Below are positions 17,851 through 26,088 of a DNA stretch of 64,000 nt, piece after piece. Position numbers and translations under genes: made by a program. Location of the stretch: contig SFCB01000179.1 in the NCBI GenBank assembly GCA_004367505.1, positions 19,526-83,525 on the forward strand, in the 5' to 3' direction. This stretch comes from Chloroflexi bacterium OHK40 (lineage in GTDB: Bacteria > Chloroflexota > Chloroflexia > Chloroflexales > Chloroflexaceae). Each line of letters starts with the position of its first letter. The first letter of the stretch is position 1. Under the pieces are notes generated by a model. It saw only the letters and a program-made list of their open reading frames with translations. It was not told the DNA's origin and did no database searches.

Positions 17851-19068
17851 ATGACGATCCGCTACTTTATCCCCGACTGGGACGACCGTGTAGACCCCGG
17901 CTACAATTTTCTCACCGATGAGCACTCGCACGGCCGCAACCCATACCGGGACGATCGCTACGCCCACGAGCTCTACCCCGAGCCGCCCTACGACGGGGTG
18001 CTGCTCTCGCGCGCCGTGATCGACGACAGCCCGGCGAAGGGCGACGCGATCCTCGATGCCGGGTCGGTGCACCGTTACCTGAGGCTGCCGGCCGACCACC
18101 CGGTGATCGGCGACTGCGGTGCTTTCAGCTACTGGCAGGCCGAGGAGCCACCCTACCGGACCGACGAGATCCTCGAGTACTACCAGCGACTCGGCTTCGA
18201 CATTGGCGTCTCGATCGACCACCTGATCTTTGCCGAGCTGGAGGACGAGAGACAGCGCCGGTGGGACATCACTCTCCAGAACGCCGAGGATTTCCTCGTG
18301 CAGCACCGCGCCGGCGGCTATACCTTCACCCCGATGGGCGTCGCCCAGGGATGGAACCCAGCCTCTTACGCTCGGGCCGCCAGGGCGCTCATACAGATGG
18401 GCTACACCCACATCGCCGCCGGGGGGCTGGTGCGGAGCCAGACTGCGGACGTGGTCGCGGTGCTTGCCGCGATCCAGGCGGAGCTGCGGCCGGGCACGCA
18501 GCTGCACCTCTTCGGCGTCAACCGCCCGGAGCAGATCGGCACCTTCGCGCAGCTTGGCGTGACCAGCTTCGACAGCGCATCGAGGCTGCGGCGGGCCTGG
18601 ATGGATGGCCGGCGCAACTACTTCCTCGGCAACAGCGCCTATACGGCCATCCGCGTCCCGGAGGCGCGAGCCCTCGCCAAGAAGAAGGGTGTCGATGAGG
18701 CGACGGCTCTGCGTCTTGAGCGGGCGGCCCTGGGCGCCCTGCGCGCCTACGACGCCGAGGAGATTGGCCTAGACGAGACGCTGGGCGCGGTGCTCGCCTA
18801 CGCCGCGCTCTTTGGCGAGATCAGCAAGAGCATTCGTCGCGACTACTACAGGACACTCGCCCAGCGGCCCTGGACCTACTGCCCCTGTGAGATCTGCATC
18901 CGCATTGGCGTCGAGGTGGTGATCTTCCGCGGCAACAACCGCAACAGGCGGCGTGGCTTCCACAACACCTGGCAGCTCTACCGCCAGCTGCGCGGCGAGG
19001 CGCAGGAGCTCCCGCCCCCGCTCCCGGACGACGGGCAGGGCGCCGCGCAGTTCACCCTCAGTCTATGA
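17851..19068 (+). CDS. TGT-fold protein, DpdA-like (paralogue 2)
   Basis: GDCGAFSYW; FDIGVSIDHLIF; GVAQGWNPASYARAARALIQMGYTHIAAGGLV; FGVNRPEQIGTFAQLGVTSFDSASRLRRAWMDG; zinc signature CPCEIC...H. Confidence 0.85.
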   Translation: MTIRYFIPDWDDRVDPGYNFLTDEHSHGRNPYRDDRYAHELYPEPPYDGVLLSRAVIDDSPAKGDAILDAGSVHRYLRLPADHPVIGDCGAFSYWQAEEPPYRTDEILEYYQRLGFDIGVSIDHLIFAELEDERQRRWDITLQNAEDFLVQHRAGGYTFTPMGVAQGWNPASYARAARALIQMGYTHIAAGGLVRSQTADVVAVLAAIQAELRPGTQLHLFGVNRPEQIGTFAQLGVTSFDSASRLRRAWMDGRRNYFLGNSAYTAIRVPEARALAKKKGVDEATALRLERAALGALRAYDAEEIGLDETLGAVLAYAALFGEISKSIRRDYYRTLAQRPWTYCPCEICIRIGVEVVIFRGNNRNRRRGFHNTWQLYRQLRGEAQELPPPLPDDGQGAAQFTLSL

Positions 19069-19071
19069 GCG

Positions 19072-19832
19072 GTGCTACCGCTCATTCTCGCCGCGGCGAT
19101 CTGCCGTGCCCTGGATGAGGCCTACGGTCAGCCAGACCTCGGCAACCACGCCGACCCGGCGGATGAGCTGATCTACATCCTGCTCTCGACGATGACGACC
19201 GAGACCAACTGCCAGCGTAGCTACGCCGCCCTGCGCACGGCGCTGCGCACCTGGGACGCGGTGCTGGTGCCGCCGGTTGAGCAGGTCGAGGCGGCGATCG
19301 CCGGCGGCGGGCTGGCGCCGCCGAAGACGTGGCTGATCCAGGAGTTCCTGTGCCGGCTGCGGTGCGACTGGGGCAGATTCGACCTCGACTTCATGCGGGC
19401 GTGGGCCGCGGGGGACCTGCGCCGTTACCTCACCACACTGCCGGCATCGGCTACAAGGCGGCCACGTGCATCATCGCCACCACGCTGCCGGGCATCGGCT
19501 ACAAGGCGGCCACGTGCGTCATCGCCTACAGCTTCGGGCGGAACATCTGCCCCGTGGCCACTCACACCTACCGGGTGGCTGTGCGCCTCGGCCTTATCCT
19601 GCTCGAGACGCCGGCGCTTGGGCGCAAGGTTCACCTGGCCATCGAGATGGCGCTGACCCAGGGCGAGCGGCTGGGCTTCCACATCAACGCGATGGCCCAT
19701 GGGCGCTGCTTGTGCTCCGTCGAGCGGCCCGTGTGTGATGGCTGCCCGGTGGCCGAGCACTGCGTCGCGCCCGAGCGGGGGCGGTACAGCCGGCAAGGTG
19801 GCGAGGGCGCGGACCTCGGCGGGGTTGGGTAG
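19072..19832 (+). pseudogene. endonuclease III-like HhH-GPD protein with Fe-S cluster motif, frame-disrupted by 47-bp tandem duplication
   Basis: N-part in frame 1 (19072-19656 ORF), C-part in frame 0 (19329-19832 ORF); LPGIGYKAATCVIAYSFG...THTYRV; C-X6-C-X2-C-X5-C. Confidence 0.85.
19438..19531 (+). repeat. 47-bp tandem duplication inside the HhH motif
   Basis: CTGCCGGCATCGGCTACAAGGCGGCCACGTGCATCATCGCC... followed by CTGCCGGGCATCGGCTACAAGGCGGCCACGTGCGTCATCGCC... Confidence 0.9.
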
Positions 19833-19948
19833 CGCCGCGTGGCGTACGCCGCCATGCCGTGCGCAAGGCAATTGGCGCCTACCGAGCGATCGTCGCAGTG
19901 CGTGCTATGGCTACAATGAGGGCGCACGCTCGTGGGCCGGTTTCGGGA

Positions 19949-20002
19949 TTGACAACCCTTTGGGTAGAGGGTACTATAGTGAATGAATCGTTCATTCACT
20001 AT
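19949..20002 (+). promoter_or_regulatory. promoter plus 27-bp palindromic operator of the TetR gene
   Basis: TTGACA-N17-TACTAT; ATAGTGAATGAA-TCG-TTCATTCACTAT (19976-20002). Confidence 0.85.
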
Positions 20003-20014
20003 GAGGATGCCGCC

Positions 20015-20614
20015 ATGCAGCGTACAGCTGGCGAGGCGCAGCGCTCGCCCGAAGCAGCTCGCGCCACCATTCTTGAGGGCGCGAGGCAGGCCTTTGCTCG
20101 CAAGGGGCGGGCGGCAACCATGGCCGATGTCGCCCAAGCCGCGGGTGTCAGCCAGGGGTTGGCCTACCGTTACTTCACAAGCAAGGAGCAGATCTACCGC
20201 CAGCTGGTGGAGCAGGCGCTGGAGCAGGCGGTGCTCGCGACCGCACTGCCCTCGGCTGAGCTTCCCCTGACGCCGGGAGCGCGCCTTAGGCTGCTGCTCA
20301 CACGGCTGGTGGAGCACCGGCGTGATCACCTGGAGCTCTTCCAACTGCTCGACCAGCTCCTCGGCTCCGATAAGGCGCCCTACGATCTCGCCGAGCTGAT
20401 CCGCCAGCACCGCGAGCGCTTCCTCCACGAGCTTCGACAACTGATTGTCCTGGGGCAAGCGAGCGGAGAGGTGGCCATGGACGATCCCGATCAGCTGGTT
20501 ATCGCGATTGTGGCAACCCTTGAGGGCCTGACCAGATTTGGCCTGCACCACCCCGAGCAGTTTCAGCGGCTCTGCCCTGAGCCGGGCATCCTGCTGCGCA
20601 TGCTCGAGCCATAG
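20015..20614 (+). CDS. TetR/AcrR family regulator
   Basis: ILEGARQAFARKGRAATMADVAQAAGVSQGLAYRYFTSKEQIYRQLVEQA; start corrected to ATG downstream of the operator. Confidence 0.9.
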   Translation: MQRTAGEAQRSPEAARATILEGARQAFARKGRAATMADVAQAAGVSQGLAYRYFTSKEQIYRQLVEQALEQAVLATALPSAELPLTPGARLRLLLTRLVEHRRDHLELFQLLDQLLGSDKAPYDLAELIRQHRERFLHELRQLIVLGQASGEVAMDDPDQLVIAIVATLEGLTRFGLHHPEQFQRLCPEPGILLRMLEP

Positions 20615-20652
20615 TGCGCAGCCGCAGTATAGTAGCGTGAAGGACACGACCA

Positions 20653-21780
20653 ATGCGAGGCAAAGGCATCAACTACGACACGGGCTTCATCAACAAAGGT
20701 GTAAGCAGCCGCGAGCCGTTCGACCTCGCGGTCGTCAGGCGCGAGCTGCAGATCATCCGAGACGACCTGCACTGCAACGCGGTGCGTATCACCGGCGGCG
20801 ACCCAGAGCGACTCGACATTGCCGCCCGCATTGCCGCTGAGGCCGGGCTGGAGGTCTGGCTCTCGCCCTTCACCTGCAATCTGACGGAGGCGGAGATGCT
20901 TGCGCTCCTGGCCGACTGCGCCGAACGCGCCGAGCGGCTGCGCCGGCAGGGAGCCGAGGTTGTGCTGCTCACCGGCGCCGAGCTCAGCCTGTTGAACAAG
21001 GGCTTTCTGCCCGGCGATACCATCGGCGAGCGCTTAGAGCTGCTGGCGGAATCGCAGCGCCTGCGCGCGCTGATCGCAGATGTTCCGGCCCGGATCAACA
21101 GCTTTCTTGGCAAGGCGGTGGCGGTTGTCCGCGAGCGGTTCGGCGGGAGGCTCACCTACGCGGCGATCCCGTTCGAGGGTGTTGACTGGGCGCCCTTCGA
21201 CATCATCTCGGTGGATATGTACCGCTCAGCCGAGGTCGCCGAGCGCTACGCCGCCGCCTTGCACTCGCTCGTCGCGCAGGGCAAGCCGGTGGCGATCACC
21301 GAGTTTGGCTCGGCCACCTACCGCGGCGCGGCGGATAAAGGCGCCCGAGGCGGGGAGGTCATTGAGTGGGACCATGAGGCGATCAGGCCGCTGCGGTTGA
21401 ACGGCGACTACACCCGCGATGAGGACGAGCAGGCGGACTACATTCGCGCGTTGCTCATGATCTTCGCCACGGAAGGGGTGGACAGCGCCTTCGTCTTCAC
21501 CTTCGTCCAGTACCAGCTGTCCCACCGCCCCAGCCCGCACGAGGACCTGGACATGGGCTCGTACAGTATCGTGAAGGCGTACGAGGATCGGCTTGGCGAG
21601 ACTTACCCGGACATGGCCTGGGAGCCCAAGGTTGCCTTCACCACCCTCGCGCGCTGCTACGGCAGTGGGCCGCCCACCGTTCAGGCCAGCAGCAACGCGT
21701 CGAGTACGCCCACGGCGAGGGGCCGGCCCGGCAGACCTCGCCGAAGAGCTTGCCATAACGCTCGCGGGGCGCCGGCGTGA
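20653..21780 (+). CDS. TIM-barrel glycoside-hydrolase-like protein (sometimes annotated abortive infection protein); C-terminal tail probably not native
   Basis: GINYDTGF...ITEFGSATYRGAADKGARGG...; last ~35 aa are low-complexity and overlap an antisense remnant. Confidence 0.65.
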   Translation: MRGKGINYDTGFINKGVSSREPFDLAVVRRELQIIRDDLHCNAVRITGGDPERLDIAARIAAEAGLEVWLSPFTCNLTEAEMLALLADCAERAERLRRQGAEVVLLTGAELSLLNKGFLPGDTIGERLELLAESQRLRALIADVPARINSFLGKAVAVVRERFGGRLTYAAIPFEGVDWAPFDIISVDMYRSAEVAERYAAALHSLVAQGKPVAITEFGSATYRGAADKGARGGEVIEWDHEAIRPLRLNGDYTRDEDEQADYIRALLMIFATEGVDSAFVFTFVQYQLSHRPSPHEDLDMGSYSIVKAYEDRLGETYPDMAWEPKVAFTTLARCYGSGPPTVQASSNASSTPTARGRPGRPRRRACHNARGAPA

Positions 21781-22140
21781 TGTGGGCCGCTTGGTTGCGG
21801 TCGGACACAACCGGCTGCGGCAGTTGCACGAAGGCGTCGAACGGGAGCACGAAAGATGGGTCAGTGTTGTCCACGCGCCCGCGAGATGGCCCTCGATCCT
21901 CACCCAGACCTCCGGCCGCCTGCGGCGCGTGCCCGCCAGCGCGCCCAGCGTCGGCTTGCCGTGAGGGAAGTCGGCGGGCCTGATGCCGGGGATCGCCATC
22001 ACGCGCCGCTGACTCTCTCGCTCCGGCACTCGGGCGATGTGGATCGTCGGCGCCGAGAAGTCGCTCGCCCGCACGCGGTCGAGCTTGTAGACAAGGTAGA
22101 CGACCAGCGCCAGCGACTCGCGCTCGACCGGCCCGAGTAG
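21640..22140 (-). pseudogene. frameshifted remnant of unknown family
   Basis: Minus-strand TLHLLGPVERESLALVVYLVYKLDRVRASDFSAPTIHIARVPERESQRRVMAIPGIRPADFPHGKPTLGA then, in another frame, RVDNTDPSFVLPFDAFVQLPQPVVSDRNQAAHITPAPRERYGKLFGEVC. Confidence 0.5.
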
Positions 22141-22202
22141 GTGCAGCGTCCGTCAGGGGTGCGTGGCCAGGCGGCGTCCGGCCTCTCCAGCGGTCAAACG
22201 TG

Positions 22203-22982
22203 TCAGCGGCGCGAGATCGCAGCGGGGAGCCCCTCCACGGCGCGCTCCACATCCACGCCCAGCGCGAGCAGCGCGCGGCGGGCGTTGGCGGCGTCAAACT
22301 TCGTGGTCGGCAGACCGCTAATCACGCCCGCTAGCCACTTGGCGGAGACCGGGCGGCCGTCGACCACCACGTACCAGTCGCGGTAGCGGCCGGCGCCTGC
22401 GCCGTCGGAGACGAGCGCCGCCCGCGCCCGCTCCAGCACCTCCTCGCGGGAGAGCCGCAGCTGGACGCCCGAGAGTACGACCTCGCCACGTGGCGTCTCC
22501 GGCGCGACGATGCGCTCGGGGCGCGATGCTGAGGGTGGCACCCAGGCCCGCCCCTCCAGCCAGGCCCTGAGCTGGCCGAGCTTCTCGCCCATCATGCCAT
22601 CGGTGAGCGTCACACCCACTCCCTCCGGCACGTACGCCTCCCAGCCCGCCATCGCGCGCAGGTAGCGGTCGCTCACCCCGAGGCAGAGTTGCTCGTAGCC
22701 GCGACCCATCAGCCCCTGGAATGCCGCGAGTATCTGGGGGCGCAGCTCGTCGGCGCGCTCGGGGGCCATCGTGCGCTCGTAGTCGGGGATGGGCGTGGCG
22801 CCAGGGATGAGGCCGTACTCGGCGGAGAGGCCGTAGACGTCGAGGTCGGCGGCGAAGATCGGCTGCTCGTGCTGGTAGCTGCGCAGCACGCGCCAGAGCG
22901 GGCCGTCGTAGCGCTCCACAGCGGGGAGCGGCTCGGCGTCGCCGCGTTTGCGGGCGGAGCACTTGAGGATCAGGAGGCGCAT
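22203..22982 (-). CDS. DUF6884/YaaA-like protein with extra C-terminal domain
   Basis: MRLLILKCSARKR...YDGPLWRVLRSYQ...YGLSAEYGLIPGATPIPDYERTM. Confidence 0.6.
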   Translation of the reverse strand: MRLLILKCSARKRGDAEPLPAVERYDGPLWRVLRSYQHEQPIFAADLDVYGLSAEYGLIPGATPIPDYERTMAPERADELRPQILAAFQGLMGRGYEQLCLGVSDRYLRAMAGWEAYVPEGVGVTLTDGMMGEKLGQLRAWLEGRAWVPPSASRPERIVAPETPRGEVVLSGVQLRLSREEVLERARAALVSDGAGAGRYRDWYVVVDGRPVSAKWLAGVISGLPTTKFDAANARRALLALGVDVERAVEGLPAAISRR

Positions 22983-23066
22983 GGTTAAGGGCGGAGGGCT
23001 GAAGGGAACTGTGCATTAGCCTCGTGTCGGCGTGTCAAGCGCCACGGCCTGTTCACGCCTGCGGCC

Positions 23067-23092
23067 ACTATAGCACACTTCCGTGCTATACT
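23067..23092. promoter_or_regulatory. back-to-back extended -10 elements between divergent genes
   Basis: TATAGCAC-N6-GTGCTATA; plus strand TGCTATACT, minus strand TGCTATAGT. Confidence 0.5.
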
Positions 23093-23160
23093 CTCCGGAC
23101 TGGTGCCGGGCGCCAGGGCTTCAACCCTCAGCCCTTCCTTCGATCGTGCCAGGAGGAGCC

Positions 23161-23658
23161 ATGCCCCGGGTCTACGTCGCCGGGCCGCTGTTCAACACCC
23201 ACGAGCGCTGGTACCTCGAGCGCATCGCCGAGTCCTTGGAGAGCGCGGGCTACGCCACCTTTCTGCCGCACCGCGACGCCGGCCTGATCGATCTGCAGAG
23301 CCCGGCGTCGCAGGCGAAGGTCTTCCGCGACGATATCACGGCGCTCGATAGCTGCGACCTGTGCGTGGCGCTACTCACTGGGCCGGACCAGGACTCCGGC
23401 ACCAGCGCCGAGTTGGGCTATATGTTCGCCTATGGCAAGCCCTGCTTCGGCATCAGCGACGACTTCCGCTACCTCAACAACATGCTCTGGGGCATCTGCG
23501 GCGAGGGGCGACGCATGGCGAAAGATATCCCGGGGTTGATGGCCCTGCTGGCGGACTGGCGCGCCGCAGGCGTGCCGGGGCACAGTGGCGCCCGGCTCGG
23601 CCCACAGCGGGCGGAGCTTGCTCGCCAAGACCGAGACGATCATACGCCGGCGCAGTGA
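23161..23658 (+). CDS. nucleoside 2-deoxyribosyltransferase family protein
   Basis: VYVAGPLFNTHERWYLERIAESLESAGYATFLPHRDAG...LDSCDLCVALLTGPDQDSGTSAELGYMFAYGKP. Confidence 0.85.
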   Translation: MPRVYVAGPLFNTHERWYLERIAESLESAGYATFLPHRDAGLIDLQSPASQAKVFRDDITALDSCDLCVALLTGPDQDSGTSAELGYMFAYGKPCFGISDDFRYLNNMLWGICGEGRRMAKDIPGLMALLADWRAAGVPGHSGARLGPQRAELARQDRDDHTPAQ

Positions 23659-23974
23659 GGAGTTCGCCGCAAAGAGCGGGTCCCCTGCTGCCACATTGGA
23701 GACCGTCCGCTGGACCATGGACGAGTTGTTCGAGGAGGCTGAGGATCCGGATTACGCCACGCACGACAAGCGCCGTGTGCGTGACAGGAGAGTCCTTCGC
23801 GATCTGGTTGCCCTCTTGCAGTCAGGGTGCCCGACAGACCCTCGCGAGACAACCTGATCTATATGGGCGGACCTATTCGCACCGAGGGCAAACCCCGCCA
23901 GTTCGGCTAGTCGTCCCGTGAGTGACCATCCAGGTCTCTGGGGCCGCTTCTCCTCATAGCACAGGAGCACATCG

Positions 23975-24331
23975 ATGGTCAACCTGCTGCTCACCTGATT
24001 TGTCACCACGCTCAGCCTACTGCTGATCACCCGGCTCGACCTGGGCATCACGGTGCAGAGCTTCGGCATTGCCCTTGTGGCCGCCCTCGTGATCGGTCTG
24101 GTCAACGCCGTTCTGGGGCCGATCCTGCGCTTCCTGACCTTCCCGCTCACCTTCCTCACCCTGGGCCTCTTCACGCTCGTCGTCAACGCCCTGCTCTTCT
24201 GGCTCTCTGCGGCGCTCGTGAGGGGCTTTCGGCTCCGCAACGGTTTCTGGAGCGCACCGCTCGGCTCAATCCTCCTGTCGATTATCAATGCGCTCATCTT
24301 CTGGCTGCTGGGCATCATCGGGATCGGCTGA
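23975..24331 (+). pseudogene. phage-holin_4_2/YvlD-like membrane protein with internal TGA
   Basis: MVNLLLT*FVTTLSLLLITRLDLGITVQSFGIALVAALVIGLVNAVLGPILRFLTFPLTFLTLGLFTLVVNALLFWL...; TGA at 23996-23998. Confidence 0.75.
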
Positions 24332-24374
24332 CGACTCGCTGAGGCCCGCTCGAGTCCCAACGGCAGCCTCAGCG

Positions 24375-25500
24375 CTACTGTATCTTCCCGCGAGCTGAGA
24401 TGGGCCAGGCCGCCACAGCCACGCCGCCCCGGTGGACGTGGTAGAGCTCATGGAGATTGACGGTGGTGTCGATGTGTCCGGGGATGAGCGCGACCAGGGC
24501 GCCCAAGGCGAGCGCGGGCTGCGCCCTTCCCTCCCACTCCAGGATGCCGTGCTCGTCGCCGCCCGGCCGGTAGCGCACTCCCGGCAGGCCGACCGGCTTG
24601 GCGTTGCCCATGTCGGTCGAGAGCGCCTTGAGCCCAGCGTCGATCACGGCGCGCCCCTGCGCCCATCGGCTGATTACCGTTGCGAGGACGGTGAGCGCGT
24701 TGGCGTAGCCGCCCCTATCGCCCAGCGCGTCGCGGTAGGCTCGGTCAAGGAAGACGAACGAGCCGGGCTGCACCTCGTTGATACCGGGGTGCGTGGCGCA
24801 GCGCTTGCAGGTGCCCGTGCCGCCCGTCGTCACGGTCTCGATGGTGTGGCCGTCGGCCCGTAGCAACTGGCTGTGCTCGTAAGTAAGAACATCGCCTCGT
24901 GTACCCAGTGCGCCTGCTCATCGGGGTCAGCGATATGCTAGAGATGGCCCTCGTAGCCCTACAGGCCCAACAGGCGCAGCCGCAGCAGGTGTGCCACTTT
25001 CCAGGTCAGCGCGTGGGCCGGCTCGCCAGGCGCAACCCCGCAGCAGCGCTGCGCCACGTCCAACTCGATCAGCACCTCTAGCGGCGTGCTCGCGCCGGCG
25101 AGGCCGTTGCTGAACATCCTGGCGCCCTCCAAGGCTATCAACCACGACCCGCACGCGCGGGTGGGTCGCGTGCAGCGCCGCGAGCCTGCCCAGCTTCGGT
25201 GCGCCGGCGAGCTCGCTGGTAATCAGCAGGTCGTCGATACCCGCCGCGGCCATCACCTCGGCCTTGCCCAGTTCGGCCACGCAGAAGACACACGCCCCGC
25301 CGCTGTGAGGATGCGGGCGATCTCGGGGCTCGTGGCGATCTTGAGGTGCGGGCGAACGTGCACGCCGCTCGGGCGCAGCCGGGCCATCAGCGCGGCGATG
25401 TTCGCCGCCCTGCCTGCCTCGGTTGAGGCACCAGTGTAGCAGCTTTGCCACGGCGCGGGGCGTGGACAGGAGGCGGGACTCCGCTGGGCGCTCCAGCCAA
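24375..25500 (-). pseudogene. D-threonine aldolase / D-serine dehydratase-like PLP enzyme, multiply frameshifted
   Basis: Fragments VFCVAELGKAEVMAAAGIDDLLITSELAGAPKLGRLAAL; MFSNGLAGASTPLEVLIELDVAQRCCGVAPGE; HTIETVTTGGTGTCKRCATHPGINEVQPGSFVFLDRAYRD in different frames. Confidence 0.75.
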
Positions 25501-25511
25501 ACGTCCGGCAC

Positions 25512-26084
25512 TCAGTTCACCGCGCGCACCTTGCAGCGGGCTAGCCAGATATCCTCGACCTCCTCGGCGTAGCGCCGCAGCAGCTCCTCGCCGAAGGCGG
25601 CAGGCTCGACTCCGAGCTCGGCGAGGCCGATCGTCGGGACAGGCGTGCCCTCGGTCTCGACGTTGAAGCCGGTGTGGATCAGGGTCGAGGTGGCGCTCGC
25701 CGTAGCGATGGAGACCGAGAGCTTGCCGGGCGAGCCATCGGCCCGTGGGAGGTAGAGGTCGTCGCCCTTGCGCGTGATGGGGCGCTCCGTCATCCGCTCC
25801 AGCAGTTCCTTGGCAGTGACGATCAGCAGCCGCTGGCAGTAGACCGTGGTGTGCAGTTCGTTGGCGAAGAACTCCGCGATAACGTGGAGCATCCGTGGAC
25901 TGTAAATCGGTGATTGGGCCTTGACGTCCTCGATGTCCACCATCTCGCTCAAATCGACATTGCACGGCCCGATGAATCCTACGGCAGCATCGCCCAGCAG
26001 GTCGAACTGGCGATAGATCCAGTGGGGGGAAAGCTGGCGTCCGTCGTAGGTGATCTCCCGGTCAGTAATCAGCTTCGTCTGCAT
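25512..26084 (-). CDS. DUF366 family protein
   Basis: MQTKLITDREITYDGRQLSPHWIYRQFDLLGDAAVGFIGPCNVDLSEMVDIEDVKAQSPIYSPRMLHVIAEFF. Confidence 0.75.
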   Translation of the reverse strand: MQTKLITDREITYDGRQLSPHWIYRQFDLLGDAAVGFIGPCNVDLSEMVDIEDVKAQSPIYSPRMLHVIAEFFANELHTTVYCQRLLIVTAKELLERMTERPITRKGDDLYLPRADGSPGKLSVSIATASATSTLIHTGFNVETEGTPVPTIGLAELGVEPAAFGEELLRRYAEEVEDIWLARCKVRAVN

Positions 26085-26088
26085 CGGC

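Noticed and set aside
22203-22982. Firm DpdC assignment
   Set aside because: Only a DUF6884/YaaA-like pattern is visible; no direct recognisable similarity to DpdC by eye.
23996-23998. TGA read as Trp (alternative code)
   Set aside because: Numerous genes here end in TGA (e.g. XRE, TGT2), so it is a local nonsense change or error.
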